This document shows, piece by piece, positions 17,192-25,961 of a stretch of DNA of 64,000 bases. Position 1 is the stretch's first letter; every line of letters starts with the position of its first letter. Position numbers and translations under genes: made by a program. The notes beneath the pieces were generated by a model. It saw only the letters and a program-made list of their open reading frames with translations, was not told the origin of the DNA and made no database searches. The DNA is from Sphaerotilus uruguayifluvii (GTDB lineage Bacteria > Pseudomonadota > Gammaproteobacteria > Burkholderiales > Burkholderiaceae_C), in NCBI RefSeq assembly GCF_013294065.1, contig NZ_JABSNM010000014.1, forward strand, positions 1 through 64,000, given 5' to 3'.

Positions 17192-17437
17192 TCAGCGAGG
17201 ATGGAGGTCGCCGGTCACCTGCGAATCGGCGACCATGACAGGGATCGGTCCGACACAGCCCGCGTGCAGCAGGCGTTCCCACTCGGCCAGGGTCAGATCG
17301 AGCTCGCGGCCACCCAGGCGCACGCGGAACACCAGCGATCGCCGCTCGACGTGGTGAACGCCAGCAGGAATGCGCAGCGGAACCCCTGCCGCCGTGGTGG
17401 CTTCGCAGTCATGGAAGGCGTATCGCTCGACGGTCAT
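17192..17437 (-). CDS. 81-residue protein of unknown function, upstream of the CoiA-like gene
   Basis: An ATG-started frame lies nine bases ahead of the CoiA-like gene on the same strand. The product is acidic to neutral, with ERYAFHDCE at the start and RELDLTLAEWERLLHAG in the middle, which suggests a small folded domain. No membrane segment or metal cluster is seen. Tight spacing implies co-expression with the CoiA-like protein. I do not recognise the family. Confidence 0.6.
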   Translation of the reverse strand: MTVERYAFHDCEATTAAGVPLRIPAGVHHVERRSLVFRVRLGGRELDLTLAEWERLLHAGCVGPIPVMVADSQVTGDLHPR

Positions 17438-17737
17438 GGACAGGGCGAAACCGGTCAGCAGGAGATGTTGATCCGCCCACTATACGAACCGTCAGCCGGC
17501 CCGCACGCCCTGCGACCGGGCAGCGCAGCGTTGCGGGCCAGCGACGCGGAGGAGTCGGAATCGATTGCCCGCCCAAGCGTCGGCCGAGCCGGTCGCTTGA
17601 ACGGGCATTGCCACGATGAGACCTCGGATCTGTTGCCGTCCGAGGGACCCCGTCCCATACTGACCCGGCTTCCTGCGGACATCGCGTCTGCTCAGCCTTC
17701 ATCGGTGGCTCCGGTCGCCCTGAAGTCCAGCCTAGCT

Positions 17738-17762
17738 GGCGTCGCAGTCGTTACCTGCCTCG
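17738..17762 (+). repeat. 25-bp dispersed repeat, copy 2
   Basis: Identical in all 25 bases and in orientation to the copies at 5608 and 20986 (ends GGCGTCGCAG and CCTGCCTCG). It lies 370 bases upstream of the small rightward genes that start at 18110. Confidence 0.85.
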
Positions 17763-17831
17763 TGTCCTGCCCGGCACATCCGTGTGCCGGACCGACTCCG
17801 ATCCTTCCGGATCTGAAACCAGGAGCCAGCC

Positions 17832-17888
17832 ATGACCCCGTGTCGTGGCCCCTCCTCGCATGCGCCGATCACGACCTCCGCGTCGTGA
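17832..17888 (+). CDS. Possible 18-residue leader-type peptide
   Basis: ATG 17832 follows CCAGGAG with good spacing and the frame ends at TGA 17888. The peptide (MTPCRGPSSHAPITTSAS) has no recognisable feature. It could be a leader peptide or chance; the ribosome binding site is the only support. Confidence 0.2.
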   Translation: MTPCRGPSSHAPITTSAS

Positions 17889-18075
17889 CGCGCCCTGCGC
17901 TCACCAGCCCGGCCTGATCTCGATCAGAAGCCTGGCCTGACGCACGCATCTGCCCTGGCCCGCGCCCTCTCGGACGCGGACCTCTGCAACTCGCGCACGC
18001 ACCGGTGCGCGACGAAGCGCCTTGCCTTCCCGGCAGGGCATCCCAGACGGGGAACCCCAGTTCCCCGCCAGGGAT

Positions 18076-18109
18076 GGGCGTTCCCCTTCACCCCTGAAGG
18101 AGAACCCCC
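18076..18109 (+). promoter_or_regulatory. Hairpin leader abutting the 18110 start codon
   Basis: The left arm GGGCGTTC (18076-18083) pairs with GAACCCCC (18102-18109) except for one C-C mismatch, and the right arm touches the ATG. A nested 6-bp stem, CCTTCA/TGAAGG, holds part of the GAAGGAG ribosome binding site. The same design occurs before 18768 and 21150. Confidence 0.5.
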
Positions 18110-18325
18110 ATGAGTCCCGTTCCCTGGAACCGCGCCCTTCCACCGAGGAATGCGCCGGTGTGTGCGCTGCTGGGAGGTACCGGGCTTGCCCGTGTGCCCG
18201 CCCGGCGGCCTGTCACCCTTCCGGCGCTGCTCCGGCCCCGGCCCTGCACGCCCCATGCGTCCATCCGCATGGTGTGCGAGGCCGCGGACCCTCTGGCGTC
18301 CGAGCGCTGCACGACGGTGTGCTGA
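18110..18325 (+). CDS. 71-residue hypothetical protein
   Basis: ATG 18110 has a strong AAGGAG seven to eight bases upstream, and the stop is two bases before the next start codon. The product is rich in Pro, Arg and Ala with four Cys and no known motif. Its amino-acid make-up is close to what GC-rich non-coding DNA gives, so coding rests only on the binding site, the shared leader and the tight spacing. Confidence 0.4.
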   Translation: MSPVPWNRALPPRNAPVCALLGGTGLARVPARRPVTLPALLRPRPCTPHASIRMVCEAADPLASERCTTVC

Positions 18326-18327
18326 CC

Positions 18328-18540
18328 ATGACGGTCGACACCTACCGCAGGCGCATCGCCTCGACGGCCATCGTGCTGGCCCGGGAGGATCCCCTCCTGG
18401 TCAAGGAAGTCATCGCCCGGCTCCGCGCCTCGGGCGAGATCGCGGCGGACGACCTGGTCTACCTGGACCGGATCGCCGACCGCTGGATCGGCATTGCCGA
18501 GGGCCTGCGCCGAGGCGCCGGTCGCGTGCTCACGACCTGA
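18328..18540 (+). CDS. 70-residue alpha-helical hypothetical protein
   Basis: ATG 18328 follows the preceding stop by two bases. The sequence (TYRRRIASTAIVLARED, VKEVIARLRASGEI, LVYLDRIADRWIGIAEG) is helical and well balanced in composition, unlike a chance frame, and looks like a small soluble helical protein. It has no motif I recognise. It belongs to the cluster of small backbone genes between the CoiA-like and RadC-like genes. Confidence 0.6.
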   Translation: MTVDTYRRRIASTAIVLAREDPLLVKEVIARLRASGEIAADDLVYLDRIADRWIGIAEGLRRGAGRVLTT

Positions 18541-18738
18541 TGGTCGCGGGCATCGAGTCGCCCGTCGCGTCAACGCAATCGGCTCGAGCTCGTGCCGATC
18601 GAGTCCTCGGGTCTCGGGGATGGTGAACCGGTTGCCAGCGATGGCATCGGGACGCCATCACCCGACACCCCGTTTCCCTAGGCTTCTCAGCCGTCCTCGC
18701 CATCCACCCTCCGGGAGTCACCGTCTCCCGTCGGGGTC

Positions 18739-18767
18739 GGGGTTCCCTCGCCTTCTTGGAGAACCCC
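18739..18767 (+). promoter_or_regulatory. Hairpin leader abutting the 18768 start codon
   Basis: GGGGTTC (18739-18745) and GAACCCC (18761-18767) form a perfect 7-bp stem. The 15-nt loop holds the TTGGA part of the ribosome binding site, and the right arm touches the ATG. Confidence 0.55.
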
Positions 18768-19400
18768 ATGAGTCATGCTTTCCCAGACAGATCCTTCCAG
18801 AGCCCGTCACCGCGGCGCAGCACCGTCGACATCGAGGAACAGCGCGCCTGGGTCGGCTTCTACAGACGCGTCGGCCGTGACGTCGCCCTCGCCGCCGAGG
18901 TGATGGCGCAGCTCGACGGCGACGCCGAGATGAAGCGTCGCCACCTGGCGCTGTACCTGTCCTGCAAGCAGTCGCTGCGCGTCCACAAGGCGCGCCAGGC
19001 CCGCGACAAGCGCATCGGGCAGTGGCTGCGCCTGCTGGTCCATTGGACGCTGCAGCGACCCGCAGCCTTCGTCGGCGGCGTCACGCAGAAGGCGTACCAC
19101 CGCGCTGCGGACGCCCTGGACGAGGCCATTGCCGCTGCACCGCCAGCCTCGCCTGCAACATCGAAGCGGGGCGCGCGCCCAGCCGCGGCCCGTGACGCCG
19201 ACAGCAGGCCCGAACCGGCCGCCGCGCAGGTGCGTCAGCTGCTGGGCGATGCCGAGTTCGCCGACGCGCACGCCCGCTTCCAGCACCAGGCCGGCATGTC
19301 CCCGGCGTCGCCGGTCAGTGGCTCCGAAGGCGGCTCCGAGCGTGCCCCGGAACCTCCCGTCGACGGCCCCGCACCCGCCGTCCAGATCAGCCGGCGCTGA
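18768..19400 (+). CDS. 210-residue hypothetical protein of the element backbone
   Basis: ATG 18768 follows TTGGAG. Residues 20-110 are charged and helical (EEQRAWVGFYRRVGRDVALA, then KRRHLALYLSCKQSLRVHKA), ending in a weakly hydrophobic stretch around LVHWTLQRPAAFVGG. After residue 125 the sequence is Ala/Pro-rich and probably disordered. No family was recognised. A four-codon upstream extension is possible but lies in the leader hairpin. Confidence 0.65.
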   Translation: MSHAFPDRSFQSPSPRRSTVDIEEQRAWVGFYRRVGRDVALAAEVMAQLDGDAEMKRRHLALYLSCKQSLRVHKARQARDKRIGQWLRLLVHWTLQRPAAFVGGVTQKAYHRAADALDEAIAAAPPASPATSKRGARPAAARDADSRPEPAAAQVRQLLGDAEFADAHARFQHQAGMSPASPVSGSEGGSERAPEPPVDGPAPAVQISRR

Positions 19401-19571
19401 TCCGAAGACCGAGCCCCGGCGCAGCCCCATCGGCTGCACCGGGTTCGATCGCTGACGTGCCTCGGCCTTGGACTGACGTCCAGCGGTCTGGCGCGACCGG
19501 CACCCCATCCAACCGCCCGCGGGCCCGCCCGCCAGGGCCGGTGTCCGCCCTCCCCACTTCGAGAGTTCACC

Positions 19572-20243
19572 ATGCGAGACATCACCCTGAATCCCGAGCA
19601 ACGCCTGTATGTGATCGCCACCGAAGGTGGCGTGACCTGCTTCGGCTTCGACAACGCCCGCGACCATGCCCAGCAGATCGCGCAGCGCCTCGATCGTCCC
19701 GACCTGATGCCGACCGCCGACGACGCGGCCAGCCTCACCGGCTACGAGAAGTACCTCGCTGCGGTGCGTGCCTGGGGCGAGTCCGCCCAGGGCCACGGCA
19801 CCTACTTCGACCCCGGCACGGACCCTCGCCTGGCGAGGGTGCTGGAGACCTGCCGCCGGGACGGCCGCAAGGTGCGGCTGGTGCTGGGCGACACCGGCAC
19901 CGGCGCGAGCTGGCTCGACGAGTTCGACGTGGTCGGCACGGTCGGCCGCTCGACCGGCCTGCTGAAGGTGCCCCTGCTCGTCGAGTCGGGCGAGGCGGCC
20001 GGCACGGCCATCCTCTGTGCGCATGTGCTGGCACTGATGGACTGGGACACCGGCCTGCCCCTGTACCGCCACCCGTGCTGGCAGCCGCCGGAACTGCGCA
20101 TCCGCGCCAGTGATGACGATGTCCGTCCCTGGGCCGTGGTGCTGCACGAGCAGCCCGTGGCGAACTTCGACGACATCGGCAAGGCCGGTGCGTACCTCGC
20201 GTTCATGCGCGGGGCAAGCGTCGAGCCGCGCGTGTTCCGCTGA
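19572..20243 (+). CDS. 223-residue conserved-looking hypothetical protein
   Basis: The protein is compact, acidic and of even composition (MRDITLNPEQRLYVIATEGG, then GVTCFGFDNARDHAQQIAQR). Later segments such as VRLVLGDTGTGASWLDEFDV and GLPLYRHPCWQPPELRI suggest a beta-rich domain. It starts with ATG after a CGAGAG-type site and ends before a strong terminator, so it closes a transcription unit. I do not recognise the family. It resembles large-plasmid backbone proteins of unknown role. Confidence 0.75.
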   Translation: MRDITLNPEQRLYVIATEGGVTCFGFDNARDHAQQIAQRLDRPDLMPTADDAASLTGYEKYLAAVRAWGESAQGHGTYFDPGTDPRLARVLETCRRDGRKVRLVLGDTGTGASWLDEFDVVGTVGRSTGLLKVPLLVESGEAAGTAILCAHVLALMDWDTGLPLYRHPCWQPPELRIRASDDDVRPWAVVLHEQPVANFDDIGKAGAYLAFMRGASVEPRVFR

Positions 20244-20310
20244 ACCACCCGGTCGAACGTTCGAGGCCCTTCAGACGGCCCGATCCAGATCCACTCCAGC
20301 CCGTCACCCC

Positions 20311-20341
20311 GAACGCCCCCGGTCCAGCACCGGGGGCGTTC
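20311..20341. terminator. Terminator between convergent genes
   Basis: A perfect 12-bp stem (GAACGCCCCCGG and its complement) with a 7-nt loop is followed by CTGTTTCC. It lies between the rightward gene ending at 20243 and the leftward gene ending at 20376, so it may serve both. Confidence 0.8.
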
Positions 20342-20375
20342 CTGTTTCCGAGACTGCGAACGGGGCGACGGGCGC

Positions 20376-20588
20376 TCAGCGACCGGTCAGGGACTGCACC
20401 TCACGCTCGATCAGCCAGTGCAGGAACCGGGTGTCATCGGAGTGGCCCCAGTAGTGGGCCTTGCAGCGGCGGACGTAGGCCTGCAGGTCCGCGACGCTTC
20501 GGATGGACCCCGGCTCGATGGCGGTGATGCGGGCCAGCCGCGCCCGTTCGGGTCGGGTCAGTCGAAGCTGGTTTCCGGAGCGCAGCAT
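20376..20588 (-). CDS. 70-residue basic hypothetical protein
   Basis: The frame from ATG 20588 gives a well-composed small protein: NQLRLTRPERARLARITAIE, then SVADLQAYVRRCKAHYWG, DDTRFLHWLIEREVQS. It is basic and helical. AAGG lies upstream, though a little far at about 12 bases. Longer in-frame extensions run antisense to the RadC-like gene and are spurious. It ends beside a terminator shared with the convergent gene. Family unknown. Confidence 0.55.
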   Translation of the reverse strand: MLRSGNQLRLTRPERARLARITAIEPGSIRSVADLQAYVRRCKAHYWGHSDDTRFLHWLIEREVQSLTGR

Positions 20589-21109
20589 GTCGGGTCGGCC
20601 TTGTCGGTAAGCCGCGCATCTTCGCGCGCCTGAGCAAGTCTGTGCGCATCCGCTGCTGCCCGCGGCGAAGAAATTTCTGCAGTGACAGCCGAGTGCCTCT
20701 GCGGTGTCACTTTTGCAGTCTGCCCGCCAAGACATCCGCGCAGGCCGTGGCCCAACCACAACGGCGCGGCCACGCGCAGTGCGGTCACGCGAACCGTGCC
20801 ACCTCCCCGCGTACCGATGCCCGACCAAGGCACGGACCCTGGCGCCCTTTGCGCGGGCAAGCGCGGCAAAGGCGCTGTCGCTGGCACCGCCCCGGTTGAA
20901 TCCCCGGCGCCGATGGCGCAGACTTGATGGGCTCACACCCACTCCCGAGAGGAGTGTTTCCGATGCCGACCGAACGGGCGGCAGCGGCGTCGCAGTCGTT
21001 ACCTGCCTCGGATGATCATCTGAGCCACCGTGCCGGCCACGTTCCGTCGTGTGTCTGCACATCCTTCCCTTGCGGGGACACCAGTCCCTAGCCTGTGAAG
21101 GAAGGGAAC
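20589..21109. other. 0.5 kb non-coding stretch
   Basis: No supported gene. It contains repeat copy 3 at 20986 and leads into the hairpin leader of the RadC-like gene. The promoter of the leftward 70-residue gene should also lie here, but no clear boxes were seen. Confidence 0.5.
20986..21010 (+). repeat. 25-bp dispersed repeat, copy 3
   Basis: Identical to the copies at 5608 and 17738 and in the same orientation. It lies 140 bases before the start of the RadC-like gene. Confidence 0.85.
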
Positions 21110-21149
21110 GGCGTTCCCGTCTTCCTTTTCGCCACGAGAGGAGAACGCC
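21110..21149 (+). promoter_or_regulatory. Hairpin leader abutting the RadC-like start codon
   Basis: GGCGTTC (21110-21116) pairs perfectly with GAACGCC (21143-21149), which touches the ATG; the loop holds GAGGAG. An overlapping alternative inverted repeat GGGAAC-N3-GTTCCC (21104-21118) would compete with this stem, which would suit a switch. Confidence 0.55.
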
Positions 21150-21782
21150 ATGAACTTCCACCCTTTCCAGGGTCTTCAAGATCTGCCGGACCTGCCCGAT
21201 GCCGCCCATGCGTCTCGGGAGGACCTGGTGGCAGAGATGCTGGGCCTGCAGGCCCACCCATTGCCAGGCCCGACGCCGGCAGCGCTGCGCGTCAGCGACC
21301 GGGAGACGCCCCACGAGGACCCGGCCACGCAGCAGCTCCTGACGCGCCGACTCGGTGTCGCCCGCGAGTTGCTGATGCGCGATCTGCGTGACCGGATGGC
21401 GCAGGGGCCCGTGATGTCGTCGCCCCAGGTCCTTCGGGACTGGCTGCGCCTGCGCTGCGCAGGCCTGCAGCACGAGGTCTTCCTCGCGCTGTACCTGGAT
21501 GCCAACCACCGGCTGATCACCCACGAGGAGGTGTTCCGGGGCACGCTCACCCAGACCTCGGTGTACCCGCGGGAACTGGTCAAGAGCGCCCTGGCCCGCA
21601 ACGCCGCCGCGATCGCGGTGGCCCACAACCACCCGAGCGGCCAGGCCGAGCCGAGCCGCGCGGACGAGTTCCTGACGCAGACGCTGAAGTCGGCGCTGGC
21701 GCTGGTGGACATCCGCCTGATCGACCACTTCGTCGTCGCCGGCGACCAGTGCGTCAGCTTCGCGGAGCGCGGACTGCTCTGA
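21150..21782 (+). CDS. RadC-like JAB/JAMM-domain protein
   Basis: The 210-residue protein carries the JAMM metal site of the RadC (YeeS) family: HEEVFRGTL with the Glu, then [18 protein letters not shown] with H-x-H...S...D. The N-terminal 85 residues are specific to this protein and lack a clear helix-hairpin-helix. Despite the name, RadC-like proteins are not proven repair factors. They are common on mobile elements next to antirestriction and small unknown genes, as here. ATG 21150 follows GAGGAG. Confidence 0.88.
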   Translation: MNFHPFQGLQDLPDLPDAAHASREDLVAEMLGLQAHPLPGPTPAALRVSDRETPHEDPATQQLLTRRLGVARELLMRDLRDRMAQGPVMSSPQVLRDWLRLRCAGLQHEVFLALYLDANHRLITHEEVFRGTLTQTSVYPRELVKSALARNAAAIAVAHNHPSGQAEPSRADEFLTQTLKSALALVDIRLIDHFVVAGDQCVSFAERGLL

Positions 21783-21881
21783 CGCCATGTGCGGCAGTCA
21801 CGCCCTGCACGACCCGGTTGCGAGAAGGGCGCCGCCGAGGCGGTGCCCCTCCCGCCGATCCCACCCCAACCAAGGATGCCC

Positions 21882-22199
21882 ATGTCGGAGAGAAGACCCC
21901 CGACCTGCCCCTGCTGTGCCGGCCACGGCGTGCCTCTGGGCGCGCTCGGTCGCCTGCACTGGTTCCGCTGCCGCGACTGCGGCATGACGTTCGCCCGCGC
22001 CGGACGATCGAAGCGCTCCACCCAAGCGCTCACGACCGCAAGGCGGGTGACCGAGCCCCACACTTCTCCCAGTTCATCCCGAGGAGGAAGCCACGATGCA
22101 TACCCTGCCCGCCACCGGCCTGCGACAGCAGGCCGAGATGCTGGCCAGCCTGTCCCTGAAGCATCTGAGTTCGGCGACGCGCAACAAGCTCGCCGATGA
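21882..22199 (+). CDS. Small zinc-ribbon protein
   Basis: ATG 21882 has AAGGATG just upstream. Residues 9-12 (CPCC) and a second pair in FRCRDCGMTF form a four-Cys zinc ribbon, after which the sequence is basic and low in complexity. The last 35 codons overlap the next gene by 104 bases, which is unusual. Either the C terminus is dispensable or the frame has been extended by loss of a stop. Such ribbons in small plasmid proteins often bind DNA or RNA; the role is unknown. Confidence 0.5.
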   Translation: MSERRPPTCPCCAGHGVPLGALGRLHWFRCRDCGMTFARAGRSKRSTQALTTARRVTEPHTSPSSSRGGSHDAYPARHRPATAGRDAGQPVPEASEFGDAQQARR

Positions 22200-22404
22200 C
22201 GACCTGTCCGTGAACGCCTACCCGACCGACTGCGGCGGGTTCGTCTATGTCGGGGCACCGAAGTACCGCGTGCCGTCGGAGCCCGACCTGGCCATGCTGT
22301 TCGAGGTGGCCGAATCCGCCGGCGTGGCCTGGCTGATGTTCGATCGCGAGGCGGCGGTCATCGACGGGCTGCCCGTGTTCGACAGCGCGGAGCCGGGACC
22401 ATGA
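22096..22404 (+). CDS. 102-residue protein, DUF5983-like
   Basis: The protein has LSLKHLSSATRNKLADDDLS, then YPTDCGGFVYVGAP and AGVAWLMFDREAAVIDGLPV. This pattern resembles the DUF5983 group found on plasmids and integrative elements; the assignment is from memory of the pattern. It starts with ATG after GAGGAGGAAG and overlaps the next gene by four bases. No function is known. Confidence 0.65.
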   Translation: MHTLPATGLRQQAEMLASLSLKHLSSATRNKLADDDLSVNAYPTDCGGFVYVGAPKYRVPSEPDLAMLFEVAESAGVAWLMFDREAAVIDGLPVFDSAEPGP

Positions 22405-22712
22405 GCCAGCACCTCGCGACGGCGACGCTCGACGGACACCCCGTCGAGATCGTGGCCGGCTTCGATCGACGCCTGGGGGACTACTTTCTCCAGGTCATCG
22501 ATGAGCGCAACGACATGCTCTACACCAGCCTGCAGGAGCCCCTGCTGGACTGGACCGACATCGCGACCCTGCGCACCAAGGTCGCCGAACTCGGCCTTCG
22601 ACTGCCTGCGAAGCTGGTCGATGAGGTCGAGGGCGATGGCCGTCGACGCGCGGGCAATCGCATCGTCCGCCACCTGGCAGACGGGCCGCCAGTCACGCTG
22701 TTGGCGGGCTGA
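22401..22712 (+). CDS. 103-residue hypothetical protein, coupled to the DUF5983-like gene
   Basis: ATG 22401 overlaps the preceding stop (ATGA). The product (HLATATLDGHPVEIVAGFDR, then LGDYFLQVIDERND) is a balanced, soluble small protein with a beta-rich start. It is the last gene before a very strong terminator and closes this stretch of backbone. I do not recognise the family. Confidence 0.65.
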   Translation: MSQHLATATLDGHPVEIVAGFDRRLGDYFLQVIDERNDMLYTSLQEPLLDWTDIATLRTKVAELGLRLPAKLVDEVEGDGRRRAGNRIVRHLADGPPVTLLAG

Positions 22713-22732
22713 CCCTGCCCGCTGATCGACCC

Positions 22733-22786
22733 CGGCGCCGCGCGCCCATCCCGGCAGGGATGGGCGCGCGGCGCCGTTTCTTCTTT
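22733..22786 (+). terminator. Very strong intrinsic terminator at the backbone/copper-island boundary
   Basis: A perfect 20-bp stem (22733-22752 with 22757-22776) and a 4-nt GGCA loop are followed by TTTCTTCTTT. It lies between the rightward backbone genes and the convergent cusA and could act on both strands. Confidence 0.92.
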
Positions 22787-22823
22787 GCGAGCCCGACCAT
22801 TCGGCAGCCCGGCCCCGCTTCCG

Positions 22824-25800
22824 TCAGACCGATGCTGAGCCTTGTTGCCGAGATCGCAGCAGCGCGAACACCGCCGGCACTACGAACAGCGACAGCAGCG
22901 GCGCGGTGACCATGCCCCCGAGCATCGGCGCGGCGATGCGGCTCATCACCTCGGAGCCCGTGCCGCTGCCCCAGACGATGGGCACCAGGCCAGCCAGGAT
23001 GACCGCGACCGTCATCGCCTTCGGCCGCACGCGCAGCACCGCCCCTTCTCGGATTGCGTCGAGCAGCACCGGCAGCGTCAGCGGCGTGCCGGCCACCAGC
23101 CTGGCCTCCAGCGCATGCTTCAGGTACAGCAGCATCACCACACCGAACTCGGCGGCCACGCCGGCCAGCGCGATGAATCCCACGCCGGTGGCGATCGACA
23201 GGTGGTAGCCCATCGCCCAGAGGAACCAGACGCCGCCGGTCAGCGCAAAAGGCAGCGTGGCCATGATCAGCACCGCCTCGTCGATGCGCCGGAAGGTCAG
23301 GTACAGCAGGACGAAGATGATCATCAGCGTCGCCGGTACGACGATCTTCAGCCGCGCGTTGGCGCGTTCGAGGTACTCGAACTGGCCCGAATAGGCGATG
23401 CTCACGCCGGGAGCGAGCTTCACCTCGCGCGCCACCGCGGCGCGCAGGTCGGCCGCCACCGACGCGAGGTCGCGGCCGCGCACGTCCACATAGACCCAGC
23501 CCGAGGGTCGCGCGTTTTCGCTCTTGAGCATCGGCGGCCCGTCGGCCACGACGATCTTCGCCACCGTGCCCAGCGTGATCTGCTGGCCCATCGGCGTCAG
23601 CACCGGCAGCGCCGCCAGCCGCTCGGGCGTGTCGCGCCACTCGCGCGGATAGCGCAGGTTGATGGGGAAGCGCGCCAGTCCTTCGACCGTCTCGGCGACG
23701 TTCTCGCCGCCGATCGCACCGCTGACCACCGCCTGCACGTCGGCGATGTTCAGTCCGTAGCGCGCAGCCGCCGCGCGGTCGATCTGCACGTCGATGTAGC
23801 GCCCGCCGGTCAGGCGCTCGGCCAGCGCCGACGACACGCCCGGCACCGTCTTGGCAACCCGCTCCACGCCTTGGGCGATGCGGTCGATCGTGGTGAGATC
23901 GCTGCCGGTCACCTTCACGCCGATCGGGCTCTTGATGCCGGTGGCCAGCATGTCGATGCGGTTGCGGATCGGCGGGATCCAGATGTTGGCCAGTCCCGGC
24001 ACCTTCACCGCCGAGTCGAGTTCCTCGACCAGTTGGTCGGGCGTCATGCCCGGCCGCCACTGCTCGCGGGGCTTGAGCTTGACCGTGGTCTCGAACATCT
24101 CCAGCGGTGCCGGATCGGTCGCGGTCTCGGCGCGGCCAGCCTTGCCGAAGACGCGCTCCACCTCCGGAACGGTCTTGATCATGCGGTTGGTGATCTGCAG
24201 CAACTCGGTCGCCTTCTGCGCCGAGAGGCCCGGCAGCGCCGACGGCATGTACAGCAGGTCGCCCTCGTCCAGCCGCGGCAGGAACTCCCCGCCCAGCCGC
24301 GACAGCGGCCAGGCCGTGCTCGCCGCCAGCACCACCGCGATCACCAGCGTCGCCTTCGGCCAGCGCAGCACCCATTCGAGCGCCGGACGGTAGATCGCGA
24401 TCAGCACGCGGGTGATCGGATTTCTCTGCTCGTCGGGGATGCGGCCGCGGATCCACGCACCCATCAGCACCGGGATCAGCGTCACCGACAGCGCGGCGGC
24501 GGCCGCCATCGCGTAGGTCTTGGTGAATGCCAGCGGCCCGAACAATCGCCCTTCCTGCGCCTCCAGCGTGAAGACCGGGATGAAGCTCAGCGTGATGATC
24601 AGCAGCGAGAAGAACAGCGCCGGGCCGACCTCCTCGGCCGCCTCGGTGATGACCTTCCAGCGCGCCTCGCCGACGAGGCTCTCGCCGGGGTGCGCGTGCT
24701 GCCAGGCCTCGAGCTTCTTGTGCGCGTTCTCGATCATCACCACGGCCGCGTCGACCATCGCGCCGATCGCGATCGCGATGCCTCCCAGCGACATGATGTT
24801 CGCGTTGATGCCCTGCCAGCGCATGATCAGGAATGCCGCCATCACGCCCAGCGGCAGCGCGATGATGGCCACCAGCGCCGAGCGCAGGTGCCACAGGAAG
24901 ATCGCACAGACGGCCGCGACGACGATGAACTCCTCGATCAGCTTCGCCGAGAGGTTGTCGATGGCGCGCTCGATCAGCGCGCTGCGGTCGTAGGTGGTCA
25001 CCACCTCCACGCCCTGCGGCAGGCTGCCCTGCAGGTCTGCAAGCTTGGCCTTCACGGCCGCGATGGTCTGCTGAGGGTTCGCGCCCGAGCGCAGCACCAC
25101 CACGCCACCGGCCACCTCGCCTTCGCCATCGAGCTCGGCGATGCCGCGCCGCATCTCCGGGCCCACCTGGACCGTGGCCACGTCGCCCAGCTTCACCGGG
25201 ATGCCGCCGCGCGCCGCCAGCGGTACCGCGCGGAAATCGTCCAGCGTCTTCAGGTAGCCACTGGCGCGCACCATGTACTCGGCCTCGGCCAGCTCCAGCA
25301 CCGAGCCGCCAGCTTCCTGGTTGCCGGCCATCAGCGCCTCGCGCACCTGCGCGTGCGTGACGCCGTAGGCGGCCAGCTTCAGCGGATCGAGCACCACCTG
25401 GTACTGGCGGTTCATGCCGCCCACGGTGGCCACCTCGGCCACGCCGGGCAGGCCCTTCAGCTCGTACTTCAGGAACCAGTCCTGCAGCGCGCGCAGCTGC
25501 GACAGGTCACTGCGGCCGGTGCGGTCGACCAGCGCGTACTGGAAGATCCAGCCCACCCCGGTGGCGTCCGGCCCGAGCGACGATTTCGCCGCGGCAGGCA
25601 GCCGGCCCTGCACCTGGTTGAGGTACTCGAGCACGCGCGAGCGCGCCCAGTACAGGTCGGTGCCGTCGTCGAACAGGATATAGACGAAGCTGTCGCCGAA
25701 GAACGAGAAGCCGCGAACCGTCTTCGCGCCGGGCACCGACAGCATCGTCGTCGCCAGCGGATAGGTGACCTGGTTCTCGACGATCTGCGGCGCCTGCCCG

Positions 25801-25961
25801 GGCAGCGTCGTGCGGATGATCACCTGCACGTCGGACAGGTCGGGCAAGGCATCGACCGGCGTCGTGCGCACGCCCCACAGGCCTGCGGCCGCGAGGAACA
25901 GCGTGGCCAGCACCACGAGGAAGCGGTTGGCCACCGACCAGCGGATCAGCGCGGCGATCAT
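22824..25961 (-). CDS. cusA: CusA-type heavy-metal RND efflux pump (Cu/Ag)
   Basis: The 1045-residue protein is full length for the heavy-metal RND family. It starts [18 protein letters not shown] and has the CusA-type intramembrane signature [16 protein letters not shown] near residue 400, which separates Cu(I)/Ag(I) pumps from CzcA pumps. Membrane helices flank two large periplasmic loops. It forms the inner-membrane, proton-driven part of the CusCBA tripartite pump. The start overlaps the cusB stop by four bases (ATGA). Silver and copper cannot be told apart from sequence. Confidence 0.93.
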   Translation of the reverse strand: MIAALIRWSVANRFLVVLATLFLAAAGLWGVRTTPVDALPDLSDVQVIIRTTLPGQAPQIVENQVTYPLATTMLSVPGAKTVRGFSFFGDSFVYILFDDGTDLYWARSRVLEYLNQVQGRLPAAAKSSLGPDATGVGWIFQYALVDRTGRSDLSQLRALQDWFLKYELKGLPGVAEVATVGGMNRQYQVVLDPLKLAAYGVTHAQVREALMAGNQEAGGSVLELAEAEYMVRASGYLKTLDDFRAVPLAARGGIPVKLGDVATVQVGPEMRRGIAELDGEGEVAGGVVVLRSGANPQQTIAAVKAKLADLQGSLPQGVEVVTTYDRSALIERAIDNLSAKLIEEFIVVAAVCAIFLWHLRSALVAIIALPLGVMAAFLIMRWQGINANIMSLGGIAIAIGAMVDAAVVMIENAHKKLEAWQHAHPGESLVGEARWKVITEAAEEVGPALFFSLLIITLSFIPVFTLEAQEGRLFGPLAFTKTYAMAAAAALSVTLIPVLMGAWIRGRIPDEQRNPITRVLIAIYRPALEWVLRWPKATLVIAVVLAASTAWPLSRLGGEFLPRLDEGDLLYMPSALPGLSAQKATELLQITNRMIKTVPEVERVFGKAGRAETATDPAPLEMFETTVKLKPREQWRPGMTPDQLVEELDSAVKVPGLANIWIPPIRNRIDMLATGIKSPIGVKVTGSDLTTIDRIAQGVERVAKTVPGVSSALAERLTGGRYIDVQIDRAAAARYGLNIADVQAVVSGAIGGENVAETVEGLARFPINLRYPREWRDTPERLAALPVLTPMGQQITLGTVAKIVVADGPPMLKSENARPSGWVYVDVRGRDLASVAADLRAAVAREVKLAPGVSIAYSGQFEYLERANARLKIVVPATLMIIFVLLYLTFRRIDEAVLIMATLPFALTGGVWFLWAMGYHLSIATGVGFIALAGVAAEFGVVMLLYLKHALEARLVAGTPLTLPVLLDAIREGAVLRVRPKAMTVAVILAGLVPIVWGSGTGSEVMSRIAAPMLGGMVTAPLLSLFVVPAVFALLRSRQQGSASV

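Larger units (their letters stand above)
17438..18109. other. 0.67 kb mostly non-coding stretch
   Basis: This region contains repeat copy 2 at 17738, a possible 18-codon frame at 17832 and a hairpin leader before 18110. An extra inverted repeat, GGGGAAC-N4-GTTCCCC, lies at 18049-18066. Other frames look spurious. Confidence 0.5.
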
